A program made the translations under genes and the position numbers. DNA of 64,000 bases from Megachile rotundata. Lineage: Eukaryota; Arthropoda; Insecta; Hymenoptera; Megachilidae. The number at the start of each line of letters is the position of its first letter. Within the stretch, counting starts at the first letter, position 1. This document shows, in pieces, positions 15,070 through 30,589 of the stretch. Where the stretch lies: assembly GCF_050947335.1 (NCBI RefSeq), contig NW_027473314.1:2852001-2916000 (forward strand), written 5' to 3'. Below the pieces are notes generated by a model that worked only from the letters and a program-made list of their open reading frames with translations, was not told the DNA's origin and did no database searches.

Positions 15070-18000
15070 TTATACAAATACTATCATACAATCACAATCA
15101 CTCAATCGCAATCATACAATCACAATCTCACAATCACGATCATACAATCACAATCTCATAATCACAATCACACAATCACAATCATACAATCACAATCATA
15201 CAGTCATAATCATACAATCGCAATCATGCAATCACAATCATACAATAACAATCATACGATCACAATCATACAATCACAATCATACAATCACAATCAAACA
15301 GTCAGAATCATACAATCACAATCATACAATCACGATCATACAATCAAGATCATACAATCACGATCATACAATCACAATCATACCATCACAGTCATACAAT
15401 TACAATCATACAATCACAATCATACAATCATAATCACAAAATCACAATCATACAATCACAATCATACAATCACAACCATACAATCACTATCATACAACCA
15501 CAGTCATACAATCACAATCATACAATCACAGTCATACAATCACAATCATACAATCACAATCATACAATCACAATCATACAATCACAGTCATACAATCACA
15601 ATCATACAATCACAGTCATACAATCACAATCATACAGTCACAATCATACAATCATAATCATACAATCACAATCATACAATCACAATCATAGAATCACAAT
15701 CATAGAATCACAATCATACAATCACAATCATACAATCACAATCATACAATCACAATCATACAATCACAATCATACAGTCACAATCATACAATCACAATCA
15801 TACAATCACAATCATACATTCACAATCATACAATCACAATCATACAATCACAATCATAGAATCACAATCATACAATCACAATCATACAATCACAATCATA
15901 CAATCACAATCATACAATCACAATCATACAATCACAATCTCACAATCACAATCATACAATCACAATCATACAATCATAATCATACAATCGCAATCATGCA
16001 ATCACAATCATACAGAAACAATCATACCATCACAGTCATACAATTACAATCATACAATCACAATCATACAATCATAATCACAAAATCACAATCATACAAT
16101 CACAATCATACAATCACAATCATACAATCACAATCATACAATCACAATCATACAATCACAGTCATACAATCACAGTCATACAATCACAATCATACAGTCA
16201 CAATCATACAATCACAATCATACAATCACAATCATACAATCACAATCATACAATCACAATCATAGAATCACAATCATAGAATCACAATCATACAATCACA
16301 ATCATACAATCACAATCATACAATCACAATCATACAATCACAGTCATACAATCACAGTCATACAATCACAGTCATACAATCACAATCATACAGTCACAAT
16401 CATACAATCACAATCATACAATCACAATCATACAATCACAATCATACAATCACAATCATACAATCACAATCATACAATCGCAATCATACAATCGCAATAA
16501 AAGAATCACAATCATACAATCGCAATAAAAGAATCACAATCATACAATCACAATCATACAATCACAATCATACAATCACAATCATACAATCACAATCATA
16601 CAATCACAATCATACAATCACAATCATACAATCACAATCTCACAATCACAATCATACAATCACAATCATACAATCATAATCATACAATCGCAATCATGCA
16701 ATCACAATCATACAGAAACAATCATACAATCACTATCATACAATCACAATCATACAACAACAATCATACCATCACAATCTTACAATCACAATCATGCAAT
16801 CACAATCATACAATCACAATCATACAATCACAATAATACAATCACAATCATACAATCACAATCTTACAATCACAATCATACAATCACAATCATACAATCA
16901 CAATCATACAACCGCAATCAAAGAATCACAATCATACGATCACAATCATACAATCACAATCATACAATCACAATCATACAATCGCAATCATACAATCACA
17001 ATCATACAATTACTATCATACAATCACAATCACTCAATCGCAATCATACAATCACAATCTCACAATCACGATCATACAATCACAATCTCATAATCACAAT
17101 CACACAATCACAATCATACAATCACAATCATACAGTCATAATCATACAATCGCAATCATGCAATCACAATCATACAATAACAATCATACGATCACAATCA
17201 TACAATCACAATCATACAATCACAATCAAACAGTCAGAATCATACAATCACAATCATACAATCACGATCATACAATCACGATCATACAATCACAATCATA
17301 CAATCACAATCATACAATCACAATCATACAATCACAATCATACAATCACAATCATACAATCGCAATCATACAATCGCAATAAAAGAATCACAATCATACA
17401 ATCGCAATAAAAGAATCACAATCATACAATCACAATCATACAATCACAATCATACAATCACAATCATACAATCACAATCATACAATCGCAATCAAAGAAT
17501 CACAATCATACGATCACAATCATACAATCACAATCATACAATCACAATCATACAATCGCAATCATACAATCACAATCATACAATTACTATCATACAATCA
17601 CAATCACTCAATCGCAATCATACAATCACAATCTCACAATCACGATCATACAATCACAATCTCATAATCACAATCACACAATCACAATCATACAATCACA
17701 ATCATACAGTCATAATCATACAATCGCAATCATGCAATCACAATCATACAATAACAATCATACGATCACAATCATACAATCACAATCATACAATCACAAT
17801 CATACAATCACAATCAAACAGACAGAATCATACAATCACAATCATACAATCACGATCATACAATCACGATCATACAATCACGATCATACAATCACAATCA
17901 TACCATCACAGTCATACAATTACAATCATACAATCACAATCATACAATCATAATCACAAAATCACAATCATACAATCACAATCATACAATCACAACCATA

Positions 18001-18290
18001 CAATCACTATCATACAATCACAGTCATACAATCACAATCATACAATCACAGTCATACAATCACAATCATACAATCACAATCATACAATCACAATCATACA
18101 ATCACAATCATACAATCACAGTCATACAATCACAATCATACAATCACAGTCATACAATCACAATCATACAGTCACAATCATACAATCACAATCATACAAT
18201 CACAATCATACAATCACAATCATACAATCACAATCATAGAATCACAATCATAGAATCACAATCATACAATCACAATCATACAATCACAAT
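15070..18290 (+). repeat. 6.2-kb-spaced duplication, copy 2
   Basis: This is the second copy of 8900-12050 and keeps the order of nearly all its rare variants. It is interrupted at about 17290-17460 by units carrying CGCAATAAAAGAATC (near 17375 and 17403) that have no counterpart in copy 1, after which the match resumes at offset 6244. Similar AATAAAAG units also occur near 16495 and 16523, against one near 10295 in copy 1, so this variant has been multiplied in copy 2. Private changes include ATTATACAAATAC near 15069 and CAGACAGAATC near 17820. Confidence 0.86.
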
Positions 18291-19479
18291 CATACAATCA
18301 CAATCATACAATCACGATCATACAGTCACGATCATACAATCACGATCGTACAATCACAATCATACCATCACAGTCATACAATCACAATCATACAATCACA
18401 ATCATACAATCACAATCACACAACCACAAGCTTACAATCACAATCATACGATCATAATCATACAATCACAATCATACAATCACAATCATACAATCACAAT
18501 CATACAGTCACAATCATGCAATCACAATCATACAATCACAATCATACAAGGACAATCATACAATCACAATCATACAGTCACAATCATACAATCGCAATCA
18601 CACAACCACAAGCTTACAATCACAATCATACGATCATAATCATACAATCACAATCATACAATCACAATCATACAATCACAATCATACAATCACAATCATA
18701 CAATCAAAATCATACAATCACAATCATACAATCACAATCATACAATCACAATCATACAATCACAATCATACAATCACAATCATACAATCACAATCATACA
18801 ATCACAATCATACAATCGCAATCAAAGAATCACAATCATACGATCACAATCATACAATCACAATCATACAATCACAATCAAACAGTCAGAATCATACAAT
18901 CACAATCATACAATCACGATCATACAGTCACGATCATACAATCACGATCATACAATCACAATCATACCATCACAGTCATACAATTACAATCATACAATCA
19001 CAATCATACAATCACAATCATACAATCACAGTCATACAATCACAATCATACAGTCACAATCATACAATCGCAATCATACAATCACAATCATACAATCACA
19101 ATCATACAATCCCAATCATACAATCACAATCATACAGTCACAATCATGCAATCACAATCATACAATCACAATCATACAATCACAATCATACAATCGCAGT
19201 CATACAATCACAATCATACAATCGCAATCATACAATCACAACCATACAATCACAATCATACAATCACAATCATACAATCACAATCATACATTCACAGTCA
19301 TACAATCACAGTCATACAATCACAATCATACAGTCACAATCATACAATCACAATCATACAATCACAATCATACAATCACAATCATAGAATCACAATCATA
19401 CAATCACAATCATACAATCACAATCATACAATCACAATCATACAATCACAATCATACAATCACAATCATACAATCACAA
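18291..19479 (+). repeat. Array with a 182-bp AAGCTT-bearing tandem pair
   Basis: This stretch holds no gene. Two AAGCTT hexamers, at 18428-18433 and 18610-18615, lie 182 bp (13 units) apart inside matching CAACCACAAGCTTAC units. They are related to the single copy at 13654. The lead-in near 18310-18370 (CACGATC, CAGTCACGATC, CACGATCGTAC, CATACCATC) resembles that near 13341-13400, so the piece was copied from that module. A block with CCCAATC near 19110, CATGCA at 19146, ACAACCATAC near 19238 and TACATTCACAGTC near 19290 is an early relative of the block later repeated five times from 22.4 kb on. Confidence 0.78.
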
Positions 19480-21799
19480 TCATACAATCCCAATCATACA
19501 ATCGCAATCAAAGAATCACAATCATACGATCACAATCATACAATCACAATCATACAATCACAATCATACAATCACAATCATACAATCACAATCATACAAT
19601 TACTATCATACAATCACAATCATACAATCACAATCATACAATCACAATCATACAATCGCAATCATACAATCACAAACATACAGAAACAATCATACAATCA
19701 CTATCATACAATCACAATCATACAATCACAATCATACAATCACAATCATACAATCACAATCATACAATCACAATCATACAATCACAATCATACAGTTACA
19801 ATCATGCAATCGCAATCATACAATCACAATCATACAATCACAATCATACAATCACAATCATACAATCACAATCATACAATCACAATCATACAATCACAAT
19901 CATACAATCACAATCATACAATCACAATCATACAATCACAATCATACAACCACAATCATACAATCACAATCATACAATCACAATCATACAATCACAATCA
20001 TACAATCACAATCATACAATCAAAATCATACAATCACAATCACACAATCACAATCATACAATCACGATCATACAATCACGATCATACAATCACGATCATA
20101 CAGTCACGATCATACAATCACAATCATACCATCACAGTCATACAATTACAATCATACAATCACAATCATACAATCATAATCACAAAATCACAATCATACA
20201 ATCACAATCATACAATCACAACCATACAATCACAATCATACAATCACAATCATACAATCACAATCATACAATCACAGTCATAGAATCACAATCATACAAT
20301 CACAATCATACAATCACAATCATACAATCACAATCATACAATCACAATCATACAATCACAATCATACAATCACAGTCATACAATCACAATCATACAATCA
20401 CAGTCATACAATCACAATCATACAGTCACAATCATACAATCACAATCATACAATCACAATCATACAATCACAATCATACAATCACAACCATACAATCACA
20501 ATCATACAATCACAATCATACAATCACAGACATACAATCACAATCATACAGTCACAATCATACAGTCACAATCATGGAATCACAATCATACAATCACAAT
20601 CATACAATCGCAATCATACAATCGCAATCATCCAATCGCAATCAAAGAATCACAATCATACGATCACAATCATACAATCACAATCATACAATCACAATCA
20701 TACAATCGCAATCATACAATCACAATCATACAATTACTATCATACAATCACAATCATTCAATCGCAATCATACAATCACAATCTCACAATCACGATCATA
20801 CAATCACGATCATACAATCACAATCTCACAATCACAATCAAACAATCACGGTCATACAGTCACGATCATACAATCACGATCATACAATCACAATCATACA
20901 ATCACAATCATACAATCACAATCATACAATCACAATCATACAATCACAATCATACAATCACAATCATACAATCCCAATCATACAATCGCAATCAAAGAAT
21001 CACAATCATACGATCACAATCATACAATCACAATCATACAATCACAATCATACAATCACAATCATACAATCACAATCATACAATCACAAACATACAATTA
21101 CTATCATACAATCACAATCATACAATCACAATCATACAATCGCAATCATACAATCGCAATCATACAATCACAAACATACAGAAACAATCATACAATCACT
21201 ATCATACAATCGCAATCATACAATCACAATCATACAATCACAATCATACAATCACAATCATACAATCACAATCATACAATCACAATCATACAGTTACAAT
21301 CATGCAATCGCAATCATACAATCACAATCATACAATCACACTCATACAATCACAATCATACAATCACAATCATACAATCACAATCATACAATCACAATCA
21401 TACAATCACAGTCATACAATCACAATCATACAATCACAATCATACAATCACAATCATACAACCACAATCATACAATCACAATCATACAATCACAATCATA
21501 CAATTACAATCATACAATCACAATCATACAATCAAAATCATACAATCACAATCATACATTCACAATCATACAATCACAATCATACAATCACAATCATACA
21601 ATCACAATCATACAATCGCAATCAAAGAATCACAACCATACGATCACAATCATACAATCACAATCATACAATCACAATCATACAATCGCAATCATACAAT
21701 CACAATCATACAATTACTATCATACAATCACAATCATTCAATCGCAATCATACAATCACAATCATACAATCACAATCATACAATCACAATCATACAATC
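19480..21799 (+). repeat. 1.5-kb-spaced pair of modules
   Basis: The ordered landmarks CCCAATC, CGCAATCAAAGAATC, ATTACTATC, CACAAACATACAG, CACTATC and CAGTTACAATCATGC occur at about 19489-19810 and again at about 20973-21310. Paired anchors are CCC at 19489/20973 (offset 1484) and the CATGC start at 19804/21302 (offset 1498, one unit more). Between them lie CACGATC units near 20059-20110, an ATAATCACAAAATC tail near 20175, a unit with CATGGAATC near 20574 and a CATTCAATCGC module near 20756. CATTCAATCGC returns near 21734. No gene is present. Confidence 0.78.
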
Positions 21800-24700
21800 A
21801 CAATCATACAATCGCAATCAAAGAATCACAATCATACGATCGCAATCATACAATCACAATCATACAATCACAATCATACAATCACAATCATACAATCACA
21901 ATCATACAATCACAATCATACAATCACAATCATACAATCACAATCATACAATCACAGTCATACAATCACAATCATACAATCACAGTCATACAATCACAAT
22001 CAAACAGTCACAATCATACAATCACAATCATACAATCACAATCATTCAATCACAATCATACAATCACAATCATACAATCACAACCATACAATCACAATCA
22101 TACAATCACAATCATACAATCACAATCATACAATCACAGTCATACAATCACAATCATACAATCACAATCATACAATCACAATCATACAATCACAATCATA
22201 CAATCGCAATCATACAATTGCAATCATACAATCACAAACATACAGAAACAATCATACAATCACTATCATACAATCACAATCATACAATCACAATCATACA
22301 ATCACAATCATACAATCACAATCATACAATCACAATCATACAATCACAATCATACAGTCACAATCATGCAATCACAATCATACAATCACAATCATACAAT
22401 CACAATCATACAATCGCAATCATACAATCCCAATCATACAATCGCAATCATACAATCACAACCATACAATCACAATCATACAATCACAATCATACAATCA
22501 CAATCATACAATCACAGTCATACAATCACAGTCATACAATCACAATCATACAGTCACAATCATACAATCACAATCATACAATCACAATCATACAATCACA
22601 GTCATACAATCACAATCATACAATCACAATCATACAATCACAATCATACAATCACAGTCATACAATCACAATCATACAATCACAGTCATACAATCACAAT
22701 CATACAGTCACAATCATACAATCACAATCATACAATCACAATCATACAATCACAATCATACAATCACAATCATACAATCACAATCATACAGTCACAATCA
22801 TGCAATCACAATCATACAATCACAATCATACAATCACAATCATACAGTCACAATCATGCAATCACAATCATACAATCACAATCATACAATCACAGTCATA
22901 CAATCACAATCATACAATCACAATCATACAATCACAATCATACAATCACAATCATACAATCACAGTCATACAATCACAATCATACAATCACAGTCATACA
23001 ATCACAATCATACAGTCACAATCATACAATCACAATCAGACAATCACAATCATACAATCGCAATCAAAGAATCACAATCATACAATCACAATCATACAAG
23101 GACAATCATACAATCACAATCATACAGTCACAATCATACAATCGCAATCACACAACCACAATCTTACAATCACAATCATACGATCACAATCATACAATCA
23201 CAATCATACAATCACAATCATACAATCACAATCATGCAATCAAAATCATACAATCACAATCACACAATCACAATCATACAATCACAATCATACAATCATA
23301 ATCATAAAATCACAATCATAAAATGACAATCATACAATCACAATCATACAGTCACAGTCATACAATCGCAATCACACAATCACAATCTTACAATCACAAT
23401 CATACGATCACAATCATACAATCACAATCATACAATCACAATCATACAATCACAATCATACAATCACAATCATACAATCACAATCATACCATCACAATCA
23501 TACAATCACAATCATACAGTCACAATCATACAATCGCAATCACACAACCACAATCTTACAATCACAATCATACGATCATAATCATACAATCACAATCATA
23601 AAATCACAATCATACAATCACAATCATACAATCACAATCATACAATTACTATCATACAATCACAATCATACAATCACAATCATACAATCACAATCATAAA
23701 ATCGCAATCATACAATTGCAATCATACAATCACAAACATACAGAAACAATCATACAATCACTATCATACAATCACAATCATACAATCACAATCATACAAT
23801 CACAATCATACAATCACAATCATACAATCACAATCATACAATCACAATCATACAATCACAATCATACAATCACAATCATACAATCACAATCAGACAATCA
23901 CAATCATACAATCACAATCATACAATCACAATCATACAGTCACAATCATACAATCGCAATCACACAACCACAATCTTACAATCACAATCATACGATCATA
24001 ATCATACAATCACAATCATACAATCACAATCATACAATCAAAATCATACAATCACAATCACACAATCACAATCATACAATCACAATCATACAATCATAAT
24101 CATACAATCACAATCATAAAATGACAATCATACAATCACAATCATACAGTCACAGTCATACAATCGCAATCACACAATCACAATCTTACAATCACAATCA
24201 TACGAGCACAATCATACAATCACAATCATACAATCACAATCATACAATCACAGTCATACAATCACAATCATACAATCACAGTCATACAATCACAGTCATA
24301 CAATCACAATCATACAATCACAATCATACAATCACAATCATACAATCACAATCATACAATCACAATCATACAATCACAGTCATACAATCACAATCATACA
24401 TTCACAGTCATACAATCACAATCATACAGTCACAATCATGCAGTCACAATCATACAATCACAATCATACAATCACAATCATACAATCACAATCATACAAT
24501 CACAATCATACAATCAAAATCATACAATCACAATCACACAATCACAATCTTACAATCACAATCATACAATCATAATCATACAATCACAATCATAAAATGA
24601 CAATCATACAATCACAATCATACAGTCACAGTCATACAATCGCAATCACACAATCACAATCTTACAATCACAATCATACGAGCACAATCATACAATCACA

Positions 24701-26780
24701 ATCATACAATCACAATCATACAATCACAATCATACAATCACAATCATACAATCACAATCATACTATCACAATCATACAATCACCATCATACAATCACAAT
24801 CATACAATCACAATCATACAATCACAATCATACAATCACAATCATACAATTACTATCATACAATCACAAGCATACAATCACAATCATACAATCACAATCA
24901 TACAATCGCAATCATACAATTGCAATCATACAATCACAAACATACAGAAACAATCATACAATCACTATCATACAATCACAATCATACAATCACAATCATA
25001 CAATCACAATCATACAATCACAATCATACAATCACAATCATACAATCCCAATCATACAATCACAATCATACAGTCACAATCATGCAATCACAATCATACA
25101 ATCACAATCATACAATCACAATCACACAATCACAATCATACAATCACAATCATACAATCACAATCATACAATCACAATCATACAATCACAATCATACAAT
25201 CACAATCATACAATCACAATCACACAATCACAATCATACAATCACAATCATACAATCACAATCATACAAGGACAATCATGCAATCACAATCATACAGTCA
25301 CAATCATACAATCGCAATCACACAACCACAATCTTACAATCACAATCATACGATCATAATCATACAATCACAATCATACAATCACAATCATACAATCACA
25401 ATCATACCATCACATTCATACAATCACCATCATACAATCACAATCATACAATCACAATCATACAATCACAATCATACAATCACAATCATACAATCACAAT
25501 CATATAATCACAATCATACAATCACAATCATACAATCACAATCAAACAATCGCAATCAAAGAATCACAATCATACGATCACAATCATACAATCACAATCA
25601 TACAATCACAATCATACAATCACAATCATACAATCACAATCATACAATAACTATCATACAATCACAATCATACAATCACAATCATACAATCACAATCATA
25701 CAATCGCAATCATACAATTGCAATCATACAATCACAAACATACAGGAACAATCATACAATCACTATCATACAATCACAATCATACAATCACAATCATACA
25801 ATCACAATCATACAATCACAATCATACAATCCCAATCATACAGTCACAATCATACAGTCACAATCATGCAATCACAATCATGCAATCACAATCATACAAT
25901 CACAATCATACAATCACAATCATCCAATCACAATCATACAATCACAATCGTACAATCACAATCGTACAATCACAATCATACAATCACAATCATACAATCA
26001 CAATCATACAATCACAATCATACAATCACAATCATACAATCACAATCATACAACCAAAATCATACAATCACAATCATACAATCACAATCATACAATCACA
26101 ATCATACAATCACAATCATACAATCGCAATCAAAGAATCACAATCATACGATCACAATCATACAATCACAATCATACAATCACAATCATACAATCGCAAT
26201 CATACAATCACAATCATACAATTACTATCATACAATCACAATCACTCAATCGCAATCATAATATCACAATCTCACAATCACGATCATACAATCACAATCT
26301 CACAATCACAATCACACAATCACAATCATACAATCACAATCATACAGTCATAATCATACAATCGCAATCATGCAATCACAATCATACAATAACAATCATA
26401 CGATCACGATCATACAATCACAATCATACAATCACAATCAAACAGTCAGAATCATACAATCACAATCATACAATCACGATCATACAATCACAATCATACA
26501 ATCACAATCTTAGAATCACAATCATACAATCACAATCATACAATCGCAATAAAAGAATCACAGTCATACAATCACAATCATACAATCACAATCATACATT
26601 CACAATCATACAATCACAATCATACAATCACAATCATACAATCACAATCATACAATCGCAATCAAAGAATCACAATCATACGATCACAATCATAAAATCA
26701 CAATCATACAATCACAATCATACAATCACAATCATACAATCACAATCATACGATCACAATCATACAATTACTATCATACA
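21800..26780 (+). repeat. Left relative of the large higher-order unit (U0)
   Basis: This block matches 30590-35170. Paired anchors are CGATCGC at 21837/30629 (offset 8792), CATTCAATCAC at 22043/30821 (8778), CACAAAC at 22233/30997 (8764), CATGCA at 22366/31116 (8750), ATGACAATC at 23323/32073 (8750), 24121/32955 (8834) and 24597/33431 (8834), CACATTC at 25411/34259 (8848), CAACCAAAATC at about 26051/34451 (8400) and TAATATC at 26259/34645 (8386). All steps are whole units. The drop from 8848 to 8400 means the 34-kb copy lacks 448 bp (32 units), including an ACAGGAAC landmark. The match ends near ATTACTATC at 26768. Confidence 0.87.
23323..23420 (+). repeat. ATGACAATC marker block, first of 19 copies
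   Basis: The marker is the ordered string ATAAAATGACAATC, CAGTCACAGTC, CGCAATCACAC, CTTAC, then CGATC or CGAGC. Counting from the ATG, I find it at 23323, 24121, 24597, 32073, 32955, 33431, 38612, 39634, 47504, 49632, 51620, 52096, 52866, 55695, 57837, 58313, 59083, 60035 and 60511. A 476-bp spacing (34 units) recurs six times. Copies at 52096 and 58313 share AACCGCAATC and lack the CTTAC/CGA step, so they are one lineage. The block is absent left of 23.3 kb. It marks the higher-order unit and has no visible function. Confidence 0.88.
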
Positions 26781-28909
26781 ATCGCAATCATACAATCGCA
26801 ATCATACAATCACAAACATACAGAAACAATCATACAATCACTATCATACAATCGCAATCATACAATCACAATCATACAATCACAATCATACAATCACAAT
26901 CATACAATCACAATCATACAATCACAATCATACAGTTACAATCATGCAATCGCAATCATACAATCACAATCATACAATCACAATCATACAATCACAATCA
27001 TACAATCACAATCATACAATCACAATCATACAATCACAATCATACAGTCACAATCATGCAATCACAATCATACAATCACAATCATACAATCACAATCACA
27101 CAATCACAATCATACAATCACAATCATACAATCACAATCATACAATCACAATCATACAATCACAATCATACAATCACAATCATACAATCACAATCATACA
27201 ATCACAATCATACAAGGACAATCATGCAATCACAATCATACAGTCACAATCATACAATCGCAATCACACAACCACAATCTTACAATCACAATCATACGAT
27301 CATAATCATACAATCACAATCATACAATCACAATCATACAATCACAATCATACCATCACATTCATACAATCACCATCATACAATCACAATCATACAATCA
27401 CAATCATACAATCACAATCATACAATCACAATCATACAATCACAATCATATAATCACAATCATACAATCACAATCATACAATCACAATCAAACAATCGCA
27501 ATCAAAGAATCACAATCATACGATCACAATCATACAATCACAATCATACAATCACAATCATACAATCACAATCATACAATCACAATCATACAATTACTAT
27601 CATACAATCACAATCATACAATCACAATCATACAATCACAATCATACAATCGCAATCATACAATTGCAATCATACAATCACAAACATACAGGAACAATCA
27701 TACAATCACTATCATACAATCACAATCATACAATCACAATCATACAATCACAATCATACAATCACAATCATACAATCCCAATCATACAGTCACAATCATA
27801 CAGTCACAATCATGCAATCACAATCATGCAATCACAATCATACAATCACAATCATACAATCACAATCATCCAATCACAATCATACAATCACAATCGTACA
27901 ATCACAATCGTACAATCACAATCATACAATCACAATCATACAATCACAATCATACAATCACAATCATACAATCACAATCATACAATCACAATCATACAAT
28001 CACAATCATACAACCAAAATCATACAATCACAATCATACAATCACAATCATACAATCACAATCATACAATCACAATCATACAATCGCAATCAAAGAATCA
28101 CAATCATACGATCACAATCATACAATCACAATCATACAATCACAATCATACAATCGCAATCATACAATCACAATCATACAATTACTATCATACAATCACA
28201 ATCGCTCAATCGCAATCATAATATCACAATCTCACAATCACGATCATACAATCACAATCTCACAATGACAATCACACAATCACAATCATACAATCACAAT
28301 CATACAGTCATAATCATACAATCGCAATCATGCAATCACAATCATACAATAACAATCATACGATCACGATCATACAATCACAATCATACAATCACAATCA
28401 AACAGTCAGAATCATACAATCACAATCATACAATCACGATCATACAATCACAATCATACAATCACAATCTTAGAATCACAATCATACAATCACAATCATA
28501 CAATCGCAATAAAAGAATCACAGTCATACAATCACAATCATACAATCACAATCATACATTCACAATCATACAATCACAATCATACAATCACAATCATACA
28601 ATCACAATCATACAATCGCAATCAAAGAATCACAATCATACGATCACAATCATAAAATCACAATCATACAATCACAATCATACAATCACAATCATACAAT
28701 CACAATCATACGATCACAATCATACAATTACTATCATACAATCGCAATCATACAATCGCAATCATACAATCACAAACATACAGAAACAATCATACAATCA
28801 CTATCATACAATCGCAATCATACAATCACAATCATACAATCACAATCATACAATCACAATCATACAATCACAATCATACAATCACAATCATACAATCACA
28901 ATCATACAG
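25060..28909 (+). repeat. Tandem 1.95-kb duplication
   Basis: Copy 1 is about 25060-26935 and copy 2 about 27034-28909. Paired anchors are CATGCA at 25082/27056 (offset 1974), the end of the CACATTC / CACCATC block at about 25507/27453 (1946), the private ACAGGAAC (GG at 25745/27691, 1946), TAATATC at 26259/28219 (1960) and CAGTTACAATCATGC at 26944/28918 (1974). Offsets drift only by whole 14-bp units. ACAGGAAC, with G where most copies have A, is seen only in these two copies, which supports a recent event. Copy 2 gained CGCTCAATCGC near 28203 and ACAATGACAATC near 28264. Confidence 0.9.
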
Positions 28910-29823
28910 TTACAATCATGCAATCGCAATCATACAATCACAATCATACAATCACAATCATACAATCGCAATCAAAGAATCACAATCATACGATCACAAT
29001 CATACAATCACAATCATACAATCACAATCATACAATCGCAATCATACAATCACAATCATACAATTACTATCATACAATCACAATCGCTCAATCGCAATCA
29101 TAATATCACAATCTCACAATCACGATCATACAATCACAATCTCACAATGACAATCACACAATCACAATCATACAATCACAATCATACAGTCATAATCATA
29201 CAATCGCAATCATGCAATCACAATCATACAATAACAATCATACGATCACGATCATACAATCACAATCATACAATCACAATCAAACAGTCAGAATCATACA
29301 ATCACAATCATACAATCACGATCATACAATCACAATCATACAATCACAATCTTAGAATCACAATCATACAATCACAATCATACAATCGCAATAAAAGAAT
29401 CACAGTCATACAATCACAATCATACAATCACAATCATACATTCACAATCATACAATCACAATCATACAATCACAATCATACAATCACAATCATACAATCG
29501 CAATCAAAGAATCACAATCATACGATCACAATCATAAAATCACAATCATACAATCACAATCATACAATCACAATCATACAATCACAATCATACGATCACA
29601 ATCATACAATTACTATCATACAATCGCAATCATACAATCGCAATCATACAATCACAAACATACAGAAACAATCATACAATCACTATCATACAATCGCAAT
29701 CATACAATCACAATCATACAATCACAATCATACAATCACAATCATACAATCACAATCATACAATCACAATCATACAATCACAATCATACAGTTACAATCA
29801 TGCAATCGCAATCATACAATCAC
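28060..29823 (+). repeat. Tandem 882-bp duplication nested in the 1.95-kb copy
   Basis: Two copies lie at about 28060-28941 and 28942-29823. Paired anchors are CAATCGC at 28081/28963, TAATATC at 28219/29101 and the CATGC start at 28918/29800, all exactly 882 bp (63 units) apart. Both copies carry CGCTCAATCGC and ACAATGACAATC, changes that are absent from the older relative near 26.2 kb (CACTCAATCGC, ACAATCACAATC). The order of events is therefore: the 1.95-kb duplication, then two new substitutions, then the 882-bp duplication. I see one unit of length difference near 28900. Confidence 0.9.
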
Positions 29824-30589
29824 AATCATACAATCACAATCATACAATCACAATCATACAATCACAATCATACAATCACAATCATACAATCACAATCATA
29901 CAATCACAATCATACAATCACAGTCATACAATCACAATCATACAATCACAATCATACTATCACAATCATACAACCACAATCATACAATCACAATCATACA
30001 ATCACAATCATACAATTACAATCATACAATCACAATCATACAATCAAAATCATACAATCACAATCATACATTCACAATCATACAATCACAATCATACAAT
30101 CACAATCATTCAATCGCAATCATACAATCACAATCTCACTATCACGATCATACAATCACAATCTCACAATCACAATCACACAATCACAATCATACAATCA
30201 CAATCATACAATCATAATCATACAATCGCAATCATGCAATCACAATCATACAATAACAATCATACGATCACAATCATACAATCACAATCATACAATCACA
30301 ATCAGACAGTCAGAATCATACAATCACAATCATACAATCACGATCATACAATCACGATCATACAATCACAATCATACCATCACAGTCATACAATTACAAT
30401 CATACAATCACAATCATACAATCATAATCACAAAATCACAATCATACAATCACAATCATACAATCACAACCATACAATCACAATCATACAATCACAATCA
30501 TACAATCACAATCATACAATCACAATCATACAATCACAATCATACAATCACAATCATACAATCACAATCATACAATCACAATCATACAA
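29824..30589 (+). repeat. Array linking the 882-bp duplication to the large units
   Basis: This stretch holds no gene. It contains CATACTATC near 29950, ACAACCAC near 29971, TACATTC near 30068, a CATTCAATCGC module near 30107 with a private CTCACTATCACG change near 30136, CATGCA plus AATAAC near 30234, AGACAGTCAG near 30303 (G in place of the usual AAACAG), two CACGATC units, CATACCATC and the ATAATCACAAAATC tail near 30428. This is the last signature module before the large units begin. Confidence 0.75.

Noticed and set aside
13654..18615. AAGCTT units as insertion scars or cloning remnants
   Set aside because: They differ from the common ACAATCTTAC unit by a single T-to-G substitution, keep the 14-bp phase and have no foreign flanks.
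18516..23321. Open reading frame of 1,601 codons, the longest in the window, and dozens of others of 60-1,050 codons on the + strand
   Set aside because: All translate the 14-bp repeat as QSQSYNHNHTITII variants. The consensus contains no + strand stop in any frame, overlapping frames are open at once, starts and ends are single substitutions (ATAATC, ATAGAATC), and there are no domains, signal peptides or codon bias.
23323..23325. ATG at the start of the repeated marker block, as a conserved gene start
   Set aside because: It arises from one change in ACAATC to AAAATGAC. Its repetition reflects block copying; no ribosome site or distinct protein follows.
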